Assembly: GCA_028873745.1 (NCBI GenBank)
Contig: JAPPNT010000129.1
Location: 17,142-33,612 of the forward strand
Direction of reading: 5' to 3'
Source: Chloroflexota bacterium
GTDB lineage: Bacteria > Chloroflexota > Dehalococcoidia > Lucifugimonadales > UBA1127
DNA length: 16,471 bases
Under the pieces are notes generated by a model. The model saw only the letters and a list, made by a program, of their open reading frames with translations. It made no database searches and had not been told where the DNA came from. The position numbers were made by a program, and so were the translations under genes. This document shows, one piece after another, positions 9,272-15,758 of this stretch (its first letter is position 1; every line of letters starts with the position of its first letter).

Positions 9272-10168
9272 GTGGGCAGCCTGCTGCGTGCCATGCGGCC
9301 CCGGCAGTGGGCCAAGAACGGCATCATCTACTTCGCCCTCGTCTTCTCCATCAACCAGCGCTGGGAGTTCTCCATGTGGCGCGAGGGCCTGGAGCTCTTC
9401 GCCGTCGCCACCGCCGCCTTCCTCCTCTGGTGCCTCGTCTCCAGCGCCACGTATCTGGTCAACGACCTCCTCGACGCCCCCCGCGACCGGCTGCACCCCC
9501 GCAAGCGCCACCGGCCCATCGCCGCCGGGCTGCTGTCGACGCGGACCGCGACGACGGCCGCCGCCGTCATGTTCGCCGCTGGCCTCACGCTCTCCTTCCT
9601 GCTGCAGCCGTGGTTCGGCGTGACGGTGCTCATCTACCTGGCCCTGACCCTCGTCTACTCGCTCCTCCTGAAGCGCGTGCCCGTCGCCGACATCCTCGCG
9701 TTGAGCAGCGTCTACGTGCTCCGGGCTGTCGCGGGCGCTGTCGTCATCCAGGTGCCCATCTCGCCGTGGCTCTACGTGGTGACGGGCCTCGGCGCGATGA
9801 TGATCGTGCTGGGCAAGCGGCGCGGCGAGCTGGCGTCGGCCGCGATGGGCGAGGCCCGGCAGCAGCGGGCGGTGCTGGGTTCATACAGCCTCCGCGCCAT
9901 CGGCCCCGCCATCAACGTGTGCGCGGCGGGCGTGCTGGCCGCCTACGTGGCCTACACGCTGACGGCCGCCGGCCTGCCCGGCAACATGGCGATGGCCCTC
10001 ACGCTCCCCTTCGCCGCCTTCGGCCTCTACCGCTACCTCCGCCTCCTCCACCGCGACGGCGCGTCCGGCGAGACGCCGGAGGAGATGTTCCTCAGCGACA
10101 GGCCCCTGCAGGCCGCCGCCGTCCTCGGCCTCGCGACGGTGCTGACGGTGCTCTCGATGGGGCGGTAG
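9272..10168 (+). CDS. UbiA-family prenyltransferase, decaprenyl-phosphate phosphoribosyltransferase-like
   Basis: Integral membrane enzyme, 298 aa, with about eight or nine hydrophobic helices. The first acidic motif NDLLDAPRD (residues 64-72) is followed by RLHPRKRHRPIAAG, the pattern of decaprenyl-phosphate phosphoribosyltransferase (Rv3806c type) rather than of quinone or heme prenyltransferases. The second motif region is VPVADILALSSVYVLRAVAG, with Asp140. By family, it would transfer phosphoribose from PRPP to a polyprenyl phosphate at the inner membrane, the first step toward lipid-linked arabinose or a similar sugar donor. The start is GTG at 9272, with AAAGGGGGGA about 9 nt upstream; upstream ATGs lie in or near the promoter. 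Partner epimerase genes (DprE1/DprE2) are not in the window, so the end product is unknown. Confidence 0.87.
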   Translation: MGSLLRAMRPRQWAKNGIIYFALVFSINQRWEFSMWREGLELFAVATAAFLLWCLVSSATYLVNDLLDAPRDRLHPRKRHRPIAAGLLSTRTATTAAAVMFAAGLTLSFLLQPWFGVTVLIYLALTLVYSLLLKRVPVADILALSSVYVLRAVAGAVVIQVPISPWLYVVTGLGAMMIVLGKRRGELASAAMGEARQQRAVLGSYSLRAIGPAINVCAAGVLAAYVAYTLTAAGLPGNMAMALTLPFAAFGLYRYLRLLHRDGASGETPEEMFLSDRPLQAAAVLGLATVLTVLSMGR

Positions 10169-10293
10169 CGGTAACAAGAGACCAGTTCGAGAAAACAAAC
10201 CGAAAATGTTTTGCGGAGCGCTGCGATCTTCCTATTGAGGCACTAGACTTTTCTATAACCGGGACATCGAGCGTCGTGTGAGGTGAGCAAAGT

Positions 10294-11388
10294 ATGACCA
10301 TGTTCTCCCAAGACAGATCGAGTGACATGCCCATAGATAAGGAAACACTTGAGACTCTGCTTAACATGGAGGAAGGTCCAACCCTTGACTTCAAGAGAGA
10401 GCAATACCGCTTCATTGGAGCTGCCGATTTCGACAAGAGTGAGTTGCTGAAGGACATACTCGCGTTTGCCAACACCCATCGTTACCGCACTGCTTACATT
10501 TTAATCGGCGTGGAAGAGGTCACAGGCGACCGCAGTAAGGTCATAGGCGTTCGGGATCACCTAGAGGATGCTAGTTTGCACCAATTTGTCACCGGCAAGA
10601 CCAACAAGCCGGTCGAATTCAGCTACCAGGCATACCAAATAGAAGATGCGGAGATAGGCATTCTAAGCATCCCCATTCAAACTCGTCCTGTCTACGCACT
10701 CAGCAAATACGGTAAGGTGGACCCCAACACCGTCTATATGAGGGACGGAAGTTCAACCGGGCGTGCTTCACCGGATGAGATTGCTGCGATGGGACGTGAC
10801 AATCCTCCCCCGCTTATTGAATGGTCAATTAACCGCCTGAGGAACACGGCAAAGAACGCAATTATGACTACTGCTCAACAGTGGCAGGGGCATCCGGCCC
10901 GTCATCGTGAGTATGGAACAGACTCAAAGCGCCCGAAGTACCCAGAAGCTCGTGAATGGATGCTCGGGATGGTAGAGGGACGGCATTTCAACCCAACAGA
11001 TTACCCCGCCGGTCTTGACTCCTACGGGTCTCTCCACTGGGTCTTCAGAGGATTCGAGGAACTGGGTCAGTACTGTACGCAGACGATTAGGACTATAGGC
11101 CCCTCCCTTATTCAATTCGGTGCGTTGATGCGAGCTATAGTGGAGATGGAGAGTTGCATCGACTTTGAGCGGCAAGTTTGGGAGGGATTCCGATTAAGGA
11201 TGGACGATCCCAATGATCCACTCCCTGGGGAAGCCAGTTACAACTTACTGTCAGTGGCGTTTCGCACAGTCCTCTTTGTAGACGTACTGGACGATGAGGA
11301 TCACTATAGAGACCCCGACCATTCAACCCTTGACCCATCGCACTGGCCTGTCTTCCGGCAGTCTGAAAAGTGGGGAGCTTGGCGGTAA
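10294..11388 (+). CDS. AlbA_2 (Schlafen-type) domain protein with unrecognised C-terminal half
   Basis: 364 aa. The N-terminal ~165 residues look like an AlbA_2 domain: EGPTLDFKRE (27-36), KSELLKDILAFANT (48-61), a YILIGVEE strand (68-75) and VYMRDGSSTGRASPDEI (147-163). Such domains occur in putative DNA/RNA-binding regulators and in Schlafen-related defence proteins. Residues ~170-364 match nothing I recognise; they are acidic, rich in aromatic residues and have no membrane segments. The start is ATG at 10294 with GAGGTG about 8 nt upstream; ATG at 10327 is an alternative. Codons use far more A/T in third position than the neighbouring housekeeping genes, which points to recent transfer. 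It converges on the Mrr-like gene with 49 bp between stop codons. Confidence 0.75.
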   Translation: MTMFSQDRSSDMPIDKETLETLLNMEEGPTLDFKREQYRFIGAADFDKSELLKDILAFANTHRYRTAYILIGVEEVTGDRSKVIGVRDHLEDASLHQFVTGKTNKPVEFSYQAYQIEDAEIGILSIPIQTRPVYALSKYGKVDPNTVYMRDGSSTGRASPDEIAAMGRDNPPPLIEWSINRLRNTAKNAIMTTAQQWQGHPARHREYGTDSKRPKYPEAREWMLGMVEGRHFNPTDYPAGLDSYGSLHWVFRGFEELGQYCTQTIRTIGPSLIQFGALMRAIVEMESCIDFERQVWEGFRLRMDDPNDPLPGEASYNLLSVAFRTVLFVDVLDDEDHYRDPDHSTLDPSHWPVFRQSEKWGAWR

Positions 11389-11437
11389 CGGGAAACTAAG
11401 CACTGCTGAGACATACTATCCTCAACCCGACCAATCT

Positions 11438-12487
11438 CTACCCCCGCGTACCTGACATAGGCCTACTCCCCCTGCATTGAGGGAATCTTGGGCAGCTCCA
11501 GAACCGTCCGTATCGTCCTTCACGTGCGACCATTCTCTTTCCGCACCCTACCACAGGGCAGATCGGAGGGCCGCTCGTTTCAGCTAATGAATTGTCCTCG
11601 AAGCCCCTTGCCAAGCGGACCAACTCGGAAGCGGAAAGCAGGGTTATCGGCTTGCCTCGCACAAAATCCACGACACCCCGCGTGAATCCTCCCGTGCAAG
11701 CCAGGATTGCCCGGTCAGCCCGGAAATCAAACATAGCTCCATACAGCTCTCTGGCGATGGCCGGCCCGACAGGCGCTTGGTGGCTTTTGCACTGAACGAC
11801 GGTGGTTTTCCCATTCTTTCTCAGGATGAGGTCAACGCCCCCATCCCCTGAGCCGGCGGTGGATTGCACCGAATAGCCCAGACGCCTGTACACAGTCCCC
11901 AACTCCCGCTCGAATTCGGGGCCGCTCAAGGCCATCCAATAACCATAGAACTCCTTGCTCCGTGCTTCCTCAGCTTCCAACCGCGCGCTCTCACGCGCCC
12001 ACTCAGCCTTCAATCGTTCTATCTCACGGGCTCGCTCAATCTCCAAACGTCTTGCTTCCGCCAGCTCAGCCTCCCGCTGTACTTGCAACGCGGCTTCTAA
12101 TTGTGCCCTTTCGTAAGCAGCTAGAGCCTCTTCGTACAGCTTACTCGCAGAGCCAACACGAGTTTTCGACAAACGATAGCTCATGAATCGTGTATTAATT
12201 GGGTAGATAAGCCTCATAATAAAGTAAATTATGAGGCTCCCAGGTGGGAATATGACAAGTAGACTGCCTACAACAATTGCTCCTATTGCATCTTTTTCAA
12301 CTATGTAAAAGAAGGCGATGGAGAAAAATATTGGGACGACTACCGAAAGAGTTGCCGCAATTCCCAAGAAGACGCCTAAGCCGTCTAGGTCATTGGGATT
12401 ACGCCCTTGATAGGTCTTGTATTCCTCAGACGTGATCCCGAAATCCTGAAGCTCAGGCTTTCTCGCACTCACCTCAGACCCTCGCAT
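11438..12487 (-). CDS. Membrane-anchored Mrr-type restriction endonuclease-like protein with zinc ribbon
   Basis: 349 aa in four parts. Two hydrophobic segments lie at about 39-61 and 67-93. A charged Glu/Arg/Ala-rich coiled coil spans about 115-177. An Mrr_cat nuclease domain at about 188-295 carries GSGDGGVDLIL (catalytic-type Asp219) and VVQCKSHQ (Q232-C-K234), the D...QxK signature of the PD-(D/E)xK fold. A C-terminal topoisomerase-IA-type zinc ribbon at about 310-339 has CPVVGC and CPRFPQC. Mrr-type enzymes cut foreign, often modified, DNA. With two membrane spans, this one would act at the inner face of the membrane. The start is ATG at 12487 with GAGG 10 nt upstream; TTG at 12496 is an alternative. 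The N-terminal half is visibly A/T-richer than its neighbours. The DNA target is unknown. Confidence 0.82.
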   Translation of the reverse strand: MRGSEVSARKPELQDFGITSEEYKTYQGRNPNDLDGLGVFLGIAATLSVVVPIFFSIAFFYIVEKDAIGAIVVGSLLVIFPPGSLIIYFIMRLIYPINTRFMSYRLSKTRVGSASKLYEEALAAYERAQLEAALQVQREAELAEARRLEIERAREIERLKAEWARESARLEAEEARSKEFYGYWMALSGPEFERELGTVYRRLGYSVQSTAGSGDGGVDLILRKNGKTTVVQCKSHQAPVGPAIARELYGAMFDFRADRAILACTGGFTRGVVDFVRGKPITLLSASELVRLARGFEDNSLAETSGPPICPVVGCGKRMVAREGRYGRFWSCPRFPQCRGSRPMSGTRG

Positions 12488-12674
12488 CCTTGGCAAACCT
12501 CAGTCAGCATCGTCCCGGTGTGTGGCGGAGATGTCATTTGAGCTTACGTTTACTCCGACACTCGTCCAAGACTGGAACTGTGCCGGGAGTATCGGGGCGT
12601 CGGCAAGGGTTGACAAGAGGAGAGCACAGACGGCGGAGGGCGGCTCGCCACATCCTGGCTGTCCGTGTCATACC

Positions 12675-12702
12675 CGTGGCTCGACAGGCTCACCACGAAC
12701 GG
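12675..12702. repeat. Dispersed repeat F (CGTGG..CCACGAACGG type)
   Basis: Contains CTCGACAGGCTCACCACG, the common CGTGGTGAGCCTGTCGAG unit in reverse. CGTGG and CCACG arms form an imperfect dyad around the GACAGGCTC core. It belongs to the same broad family as repeats A, B and D. Confidence 0.6.
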
Positions 12703-12715
12703 CCTCGCCCCCTTA

Positions 12716-12744
12716 GTGACGCCGCGCACGCGGAATGCTATACT
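12716..12744 (+). promoter_or_regulatory. Extended -10 promoter of the rpmH-rnpA-yidD-yidC-jag cluster
   Basis: TGC followed directly by TATACT (12736-12744) is an extended -10 (TGn plus 5 of 6 in the hexamer). With a 17-bp spacer, the -35 is GTGACG (12716-12721, 4 of 6). The start should be near 12751, giving about a 70-nt leader before rpmH. Confidence 0.65.
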
Positions 12745-12823
12745 CTCTCCGCACGATGCAATTGAGTGACGCCGCCGGTTTGGCCCTCGTGGCCGGCGAG
12801 CGGCGGTCAGGCGCGGTGAAAAG

Positions 12824-12961
12824 ATGCCAAAGCGGACGTTGCAGCCCAAGACACGGTATCGCAAGAACACCCACGGTTTCAGGGTGCGCATGCGCACGCG
12901 AGAGGGCCGGCTGGTGCTGAAGCGCCGCCGCCTGAAGGGGCGCACGCGCATTGCCGGATAG
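12824..12961 (+). CDS. rpmH: 50S ribosomal protein L34
   Basis: 45-aa, strongly basic protein of the large ribosomal subunit. The sequence begins MPKRTLQPKTRYRKNTHGFR and ends in KGRTRIAG, with the family hallmarks M-x-K-R-T-x-Q-P, the H-G-F-R-x-R-M core and an Arg/Lys-rich tail (RLVLKRRRLKGR). The length is typical for L34 (44-47 aa). A GGTGA motif lies shortly before the ATG. It is first in the cluster, 38 bp before rnpA, the classic rpmH-rnpA pairing. dnaA, which often lies upstream of rpmH, is absent here. Confidence 0.95.
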   Translation: MPKRTLQPKTRYRKNTHGFRVRMRTREGRLVLKRRRLKGRTRIAG

Positions 12962-12999
12962 CCCGGCCCACGGCGGGCGCCTCGTGCGCCGATACGACC

Positions 13000-13359
13000 A
13001 TGCTGCCGCGGCAACACCGCCTCACCAGGAAGGCCAGCTTTGACGCCGTTTTTGCGCGCGGTCGCCGGTGGAACGGCAGGCACGTGACCATCAGAACATT
13101 CCCCAACGGGACGGACGATTACCGTCTGGGGCTGTCCGTCAGCAAGGCTGTCGGCAACGCCGTTGCGCGCAATCGCGTCAAGCGCCGTCTGCGGGAGATC
13201 GTGCGCGGGGCGGGAGTCGCCCCCGGCTGCGACGTCGTCGTGGTGGCGCGGCCGTCGGCGGCGGACTCGCCCTGCGCGGGGCTCCGCGCCGACGTGCTGG
13301 GACTGTTGAGGCGCGCCGGAGTGTGCGGCGCGACGGCTGAACAAGGAGAGGACAGGTGA
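13000..13359 (+). CDS. rnpA: Ribonuclease P protein component
   Basis: 119-aa basic protein that binds the RNase P RNA and helps remove 5' leaders from pre-tRNAs. It shows the family pattern: the N-terminal basic LPRQHRLTRKASFDAVFARG, a central YRLGLSVSKAVGNAVARN, and the RNR motif ARNRVKRRLREIVR at about 56-69. It follows rpmH by 38 bp. Its stop codon overlaps the GTG start of yidD (GTGA), so the two are translationally coupled. No good Shine-Dalgarno sequence precedes ATG at 13000, suggesting low or coupled translation. The C-terminal ~20 residues are poorly conserved. Confidence 0.95.
   Translation: MLPRQHRLTRKASFDAVFARGRRWNGRHVTIRTFPNGTDDYRLGLSVSKAVGNAVARNRVKRRLREIVRGAGVAPGCDVVVVARPSAADSPCAGLRADVLGLLRRAGVCGATAEQGEDR
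13343..13350 (+). promoter_or_regulatory. Ribosome-binding site of yidD inside rnpA
   Basis: AAGGAGAG lies inside the rnpA 3' end, 5 nt before the yidD GTG start at 13356. It supports the GTGA overlap start. Confidence 0.75.
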
Positions 13360-13607
13360 AGGGGTTGGCCCTCGCGCTGGTCCGGTTCTATCGGAGCTTC
13401 GTCTCGCCCGTGCTGGGCTGTCGGTGCCGCTACCTGCCCACCTGCTCCGAGTACGCCGAGGAGGCGATTCAGGCGCACGGGGCCGTCCGCGGCGGCTGGC
13501 TCGCCCTGCGGCGGCTCGCCCGGTGCACCCCGTGGGGCGGCCACGGCTTCGACCCGGTCCCGCTTGCGGACGAGGACCCCAAAGCATCCCGCATTGAGTC
13601 CCGATGA
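13356..13607 (+). CDS. yidD: Membrane protein insertion efficiency factor YidD
   Basis: 83-aa protein of the YidD family, an inner-membrane-associated factor that improves YidC-dependent insertion. The family signature is complete: FYRSFVSPVLG, CRYLPTCSEYAEEAI, HG, GGWLALRRLARCTPWGGHGFDPVP. The GTG start overlaps the rnpA stop by 4 bp and has a strong ribosome-binding site. The tail after DPVP (about 15 residues) is typical low-conservation sequence. It lies in the usual rnpA-yidD-yidC order, but here a lipoprotein gene separates it from yidC. Confidence 0.95.
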   Translation: MKGLALALVRFYRSFVSPVLGCRCRYLPTCSEYAEEAIQAHGAVRGGWLALRRLARCTPWGGHGFDPVPLADEDPKASRIESR

Positions 13608-13650
13608 TTACGTGGGCGGCCGTCGCGCGCCCGGAAGAGGACATCCGTCA

Positions 13651-14817
13651 GTGACACCAGGACGTTGGTGGGTACCCATCCTGCTCGTCGCCATGCTCGC
13701 GCTGTTGAGCGCCTGCGGCATCGACCGGTTCCAGGCGCGGGGATGGGCGGGCCTCACCGTCGAGGGCGACACCCTCTACGTGACCTCCGGCGAGGGCCGC
13801 GTCTTCGCCCTCAACGTCGCCGGTGACGCCGAGGGCGCGGGCGGACGGCCCGCCCTCATCTACAACCCGTTCCCCCCGACGAACGAGGACGGCCTCGGCC
13901 CCGTCTACAGCACCCCTGTCGTCGGCGCGCCCGCCGGCGAGAACGGCCCCGGGCAGGAGAGCATCTACCTCGTCACCTATGAGGACCCCCAGGAGGACGA
14001 CGACATCGGCGCCAACGTCTTCGCCCTGAACGCGGAGACGGGCCTCCAGACGTGGTCGACGATCCTGCCGGGGCGCATCGTCGGCGCGCCCTCGCTGGCG
14101 GGCAACTCCCTCCTCATCGGCACCGGCGACGGCAGCCTGCACGCCATCGCGCTGCCGGAGGACCCGGCCGCGCTGCCCGGCAGGACGTGGTCGCCCTTCC
14201 AGGCGGACGGGCGGATCTGGTCGCAGGCGGCGGTGTCCGACGGATCGCTCTACTTCGGGACGCTGGGCCACTCGGTCTACGCCGTCAACCTCGCCGACGG
14301 AAAGCAGCGGTGGCGCGTCGAGCTCGACGGCGCGGTCGTCGGCTCGCCCCTCGTCCTGAACGGCACGGTCTACGTCGGCTCGCTGGACCGCTCGCTGTAC
14401 GCCCTCAACGCAGAGAACGGCGAGGCGCTGTGGAGCTTCGAGGGCGACGGCTGGTTCTGGGCCTCGCCCGTGCACGCGGACGGCGTCATCTACGCCGCCA
14501 CCCTCAACGGCAGCCTGTACGCGCTCGACGCCGGCGGCAACCGGGTGTGGTCCATCCCCGCCGAGGCCAGCGGCCCCATCGTCGCGGCGCCGGAGGTGCT
14601 CGAGCGCTCGGTCGTCGTCGCGACCACCGAGAACATCGTGCACCAGTTCAGCCGGATCGACGGGCTGGAGGAGTGGTCCATCGGCGTCGGCGAGCAGGTG
14701 CGCGCCGGCATGGCAAGCAACGGCGACGTGGTCTACCTGATAGATTCCGAGGGCGTGGTGCACGCCCTGCACACGGCCCAGCGCCGTGAGCTCTGGACGT
14801 ATCCAACGCGGGAGTAG
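13651..14817 (+). CDS. Lipoprotein with PQQ-type beta-propeller (BamB-like)
   Basis: 388 aa. The N-terminus is a lipoprotein signal: RWW, then a hydrophobic stretch, then lipobox LSAC with the acylated Cys at residue 22. The mature part is a series of PQQ/BamB-type propeller blades, recognisable by repeated A-L/V-(N/D)-x2-(T/D/N)-G-x3-W units: ALNAETGLQTW, AVNLADGKQRW, ALNAENGEALW, ALDAGGNRVW, then a diverged FSRIDGLEEW and ALHTAQRRELW. The fold is a protein-interaction platform; the E. coli homologue BamB assists outer-membrane protein assembly. The start is GTG at 13651 with GGAAGAGG about 10 nt upstream; an upstream in-frame ATG (13564) overlaps yidD and would bury the signal. It sits 11 bp before yidC, so a role in membrane protein insertion or quality control is inferred. 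No PQQ-dependent enzyme activity is claimed. Confidence 0.88.
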   Translation: MTPGRWWVPILLVAMLALLSACGIDRFQARGWAGLTVEGDTLYVTSGEGRVFALNVAGDAEGAGGRPALIYNPFPPTNEDGLGPVYSTPVVGAPAGENGPGQESIYLVTYEDPQEDDDIGANVFALNAETGLQTWSTILPGRIVGAPSLAGNSLLIGTGDGSLHAIALPEDPAALPGRTWSPFQADGRIWSQAAVSDGSLYFGTLGHSVYAVNLADGKQRWRVELDGAVVGSPLVLNGTVYVGSLDRSLYALNAENGEALWSFEGDGWFWASPVHADGVIYAATLNGSLYALDAGGNRVWSIPAEASGPIVAAPEVLERSVVVATTENIVHQFSRIDGLEEWSIGVGEQVRAGMASNGDVVYLIDSEGVVHALHTAQRRELWTYPTRE

Positions 14818-14828
14818 AGGGACAGCCT

Positions 14829-15758
14829 GTGGAACTGCTAGGCGACCTGTTTCGAGAGATCCTGATGCGGCCCATGGCCAACAGCCTGGTGCTGCTCTAT
14901 ATCGGTCTCTTCAACAACTTCGGCCTGAGCATCATCGTCTTCACGGTGATCATCAGGATCGCCACCATGCAGCTCACCCTCAAGCAGATCAAGTCGACGC
15001 GCGCCATGTCGACGCTGCAGCCCAAGATGAAGGAGCTGCAGGAGCGCTACAAGAACGACAGGCAGAAGCTCTCCCAGGAAACCTTCAAGCTCTACCGCGA
15101 GCACGGCGTGAACCCCATCGGCTGTCTGGGCCCGCTGGTCATTCAGTTCCCTATCTGGATCGGCCTCTACTGGGCGCTCATCCGCGTGCTGCCGTCGAGC
15201 CCGGAGAACCTCGCCGACCTGTCGCAGCTGCTGTACGGCTGGCTGCCCGTCGTGCACCAGGCCGTGCCCGTCGACAGCACCTTCCTCTGGCTGGACCTAG
15301 CGGTGCCCGACACGCTCCCCGTCATGCCGCTGCTGGTGGGCGCCTCCATGTGGGTCCAGCAGAAGATGATGACCTACCCCAGCCAGGACCCCAAGCAGGC
15401 GCAGACCCAGCAGATGATGCTGTGGATGATGCCCCTGCTCTTCGTGTTCCTGACCTTCAGTTTCCCCAGCGGCCTCGCCCTCTACTGGCTGGCGACCAAC
15501 ATCATGGGCGTGGCCATTCAGTACGTAACCACGGGTTGGGGCGGTCTCCGGCCCTCCCGGCTGCAGCCGCAGGGGGCGGGAGCCCCCGCCGTGGCGGCGG
15601 CGGGCGCGACCGGCGACTCCCAATCGACAGAGGAGCTTTCGAGTGATGGAAAAGGTGGAAGCCAACGGCAAGACAGTGGAAGAGGCAATCGAGCTGGCGC
15701 TAAAGCAGCTAGACGTAAGGCGCGAAGAGGCCGTAATAGAGGTTCTCAGTCACGGTAA
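14829..15758 (+). CDS. yidC: Membrane protein insertase YidC/Oxa1
   Basis: 309 aa, short form without the large periplasmic domain of Gram-negative YidC and without a lipoprotein signal. The first core helix (about 20-45) ends in FTVIIRIATMQLTLKQ; Arg43 corresponds to the conserved groove arginine. A basic coiled hairpin follows (about 52-95: STLQPKMKELQERYKNDRQK), then IGCLGPLVIQFPIWIGLYWAL, a helix near 165-180, and MMLWMMPLLFVFLTFSFPSGLALYW. It inserts membrane proteins alone or with SecYEG. The start is GTG at 14829 after GAGGGACAG. The C-terminal ~38 residues are rich in Arg/Lys/Gly, like the ribosome-binding tails of Oxa1/YidC2, and are encoded by DNA that also encodes the start of jag. 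Confidence 0.95.
   Translation: MELLGDLFREILMRPMANSLVLLYIGLFNNFGLSIIVFTVIIRIATMQLTLKQIKSTRAMSTLQPKMKELQERYKNDRQKLSQETFKLYREHGVNPIGCLGPLVIQFPIWIGLYWALIRVLPSSPENLADLSQLLYGWLPVVHQAVPVDSTFLWLDLAVPDTLPVMPLLVGASMWVQQKMMTYPSQDPKQAQTQQMMLWMMPLLFVFLTFSFPSGLALYWLATNIMGVAIQYVTTGWGGLRPSRLQPQGAGAPAVAAAGATGDSQSTEELSSDGKGGSQRQDSGRGNRAGAKAARRKARRGRNRGSQSR

Larger units (their letters stand above)
12488..12823. other. Gene-free region between the Mrr-like gene and rpmH
   Basis: About 336 bp with no convincing coding frame. It holds one dispersed repeat (12675-12702), the rpmH promoter (12716-12744) and the rpmH leader. A weak candidate minus-strand promoter for the Mrr-like gene is TTGTCA-17 bp-GATACT, with the -35 box just above 12600. 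No DnaA boxes or A/T-rich unwinding region were seen, although rpmH is often near the replication origin. Confidence 0.5.

Noticed and set aside
8353..10281. 642-codon plus-strand open frame across tlyA, the repeats and ubiA
   Set aside because: It crosses intergenic repeats and two well-supported genes in other frames; its composition is an Arg/His/Pro shadow.
13648..14772. 374-codon minus-strand frame opposite the propeller lipoprotein
   Set aside because: Shadow frame of a gene with a clear lipobox and propeller repeats.
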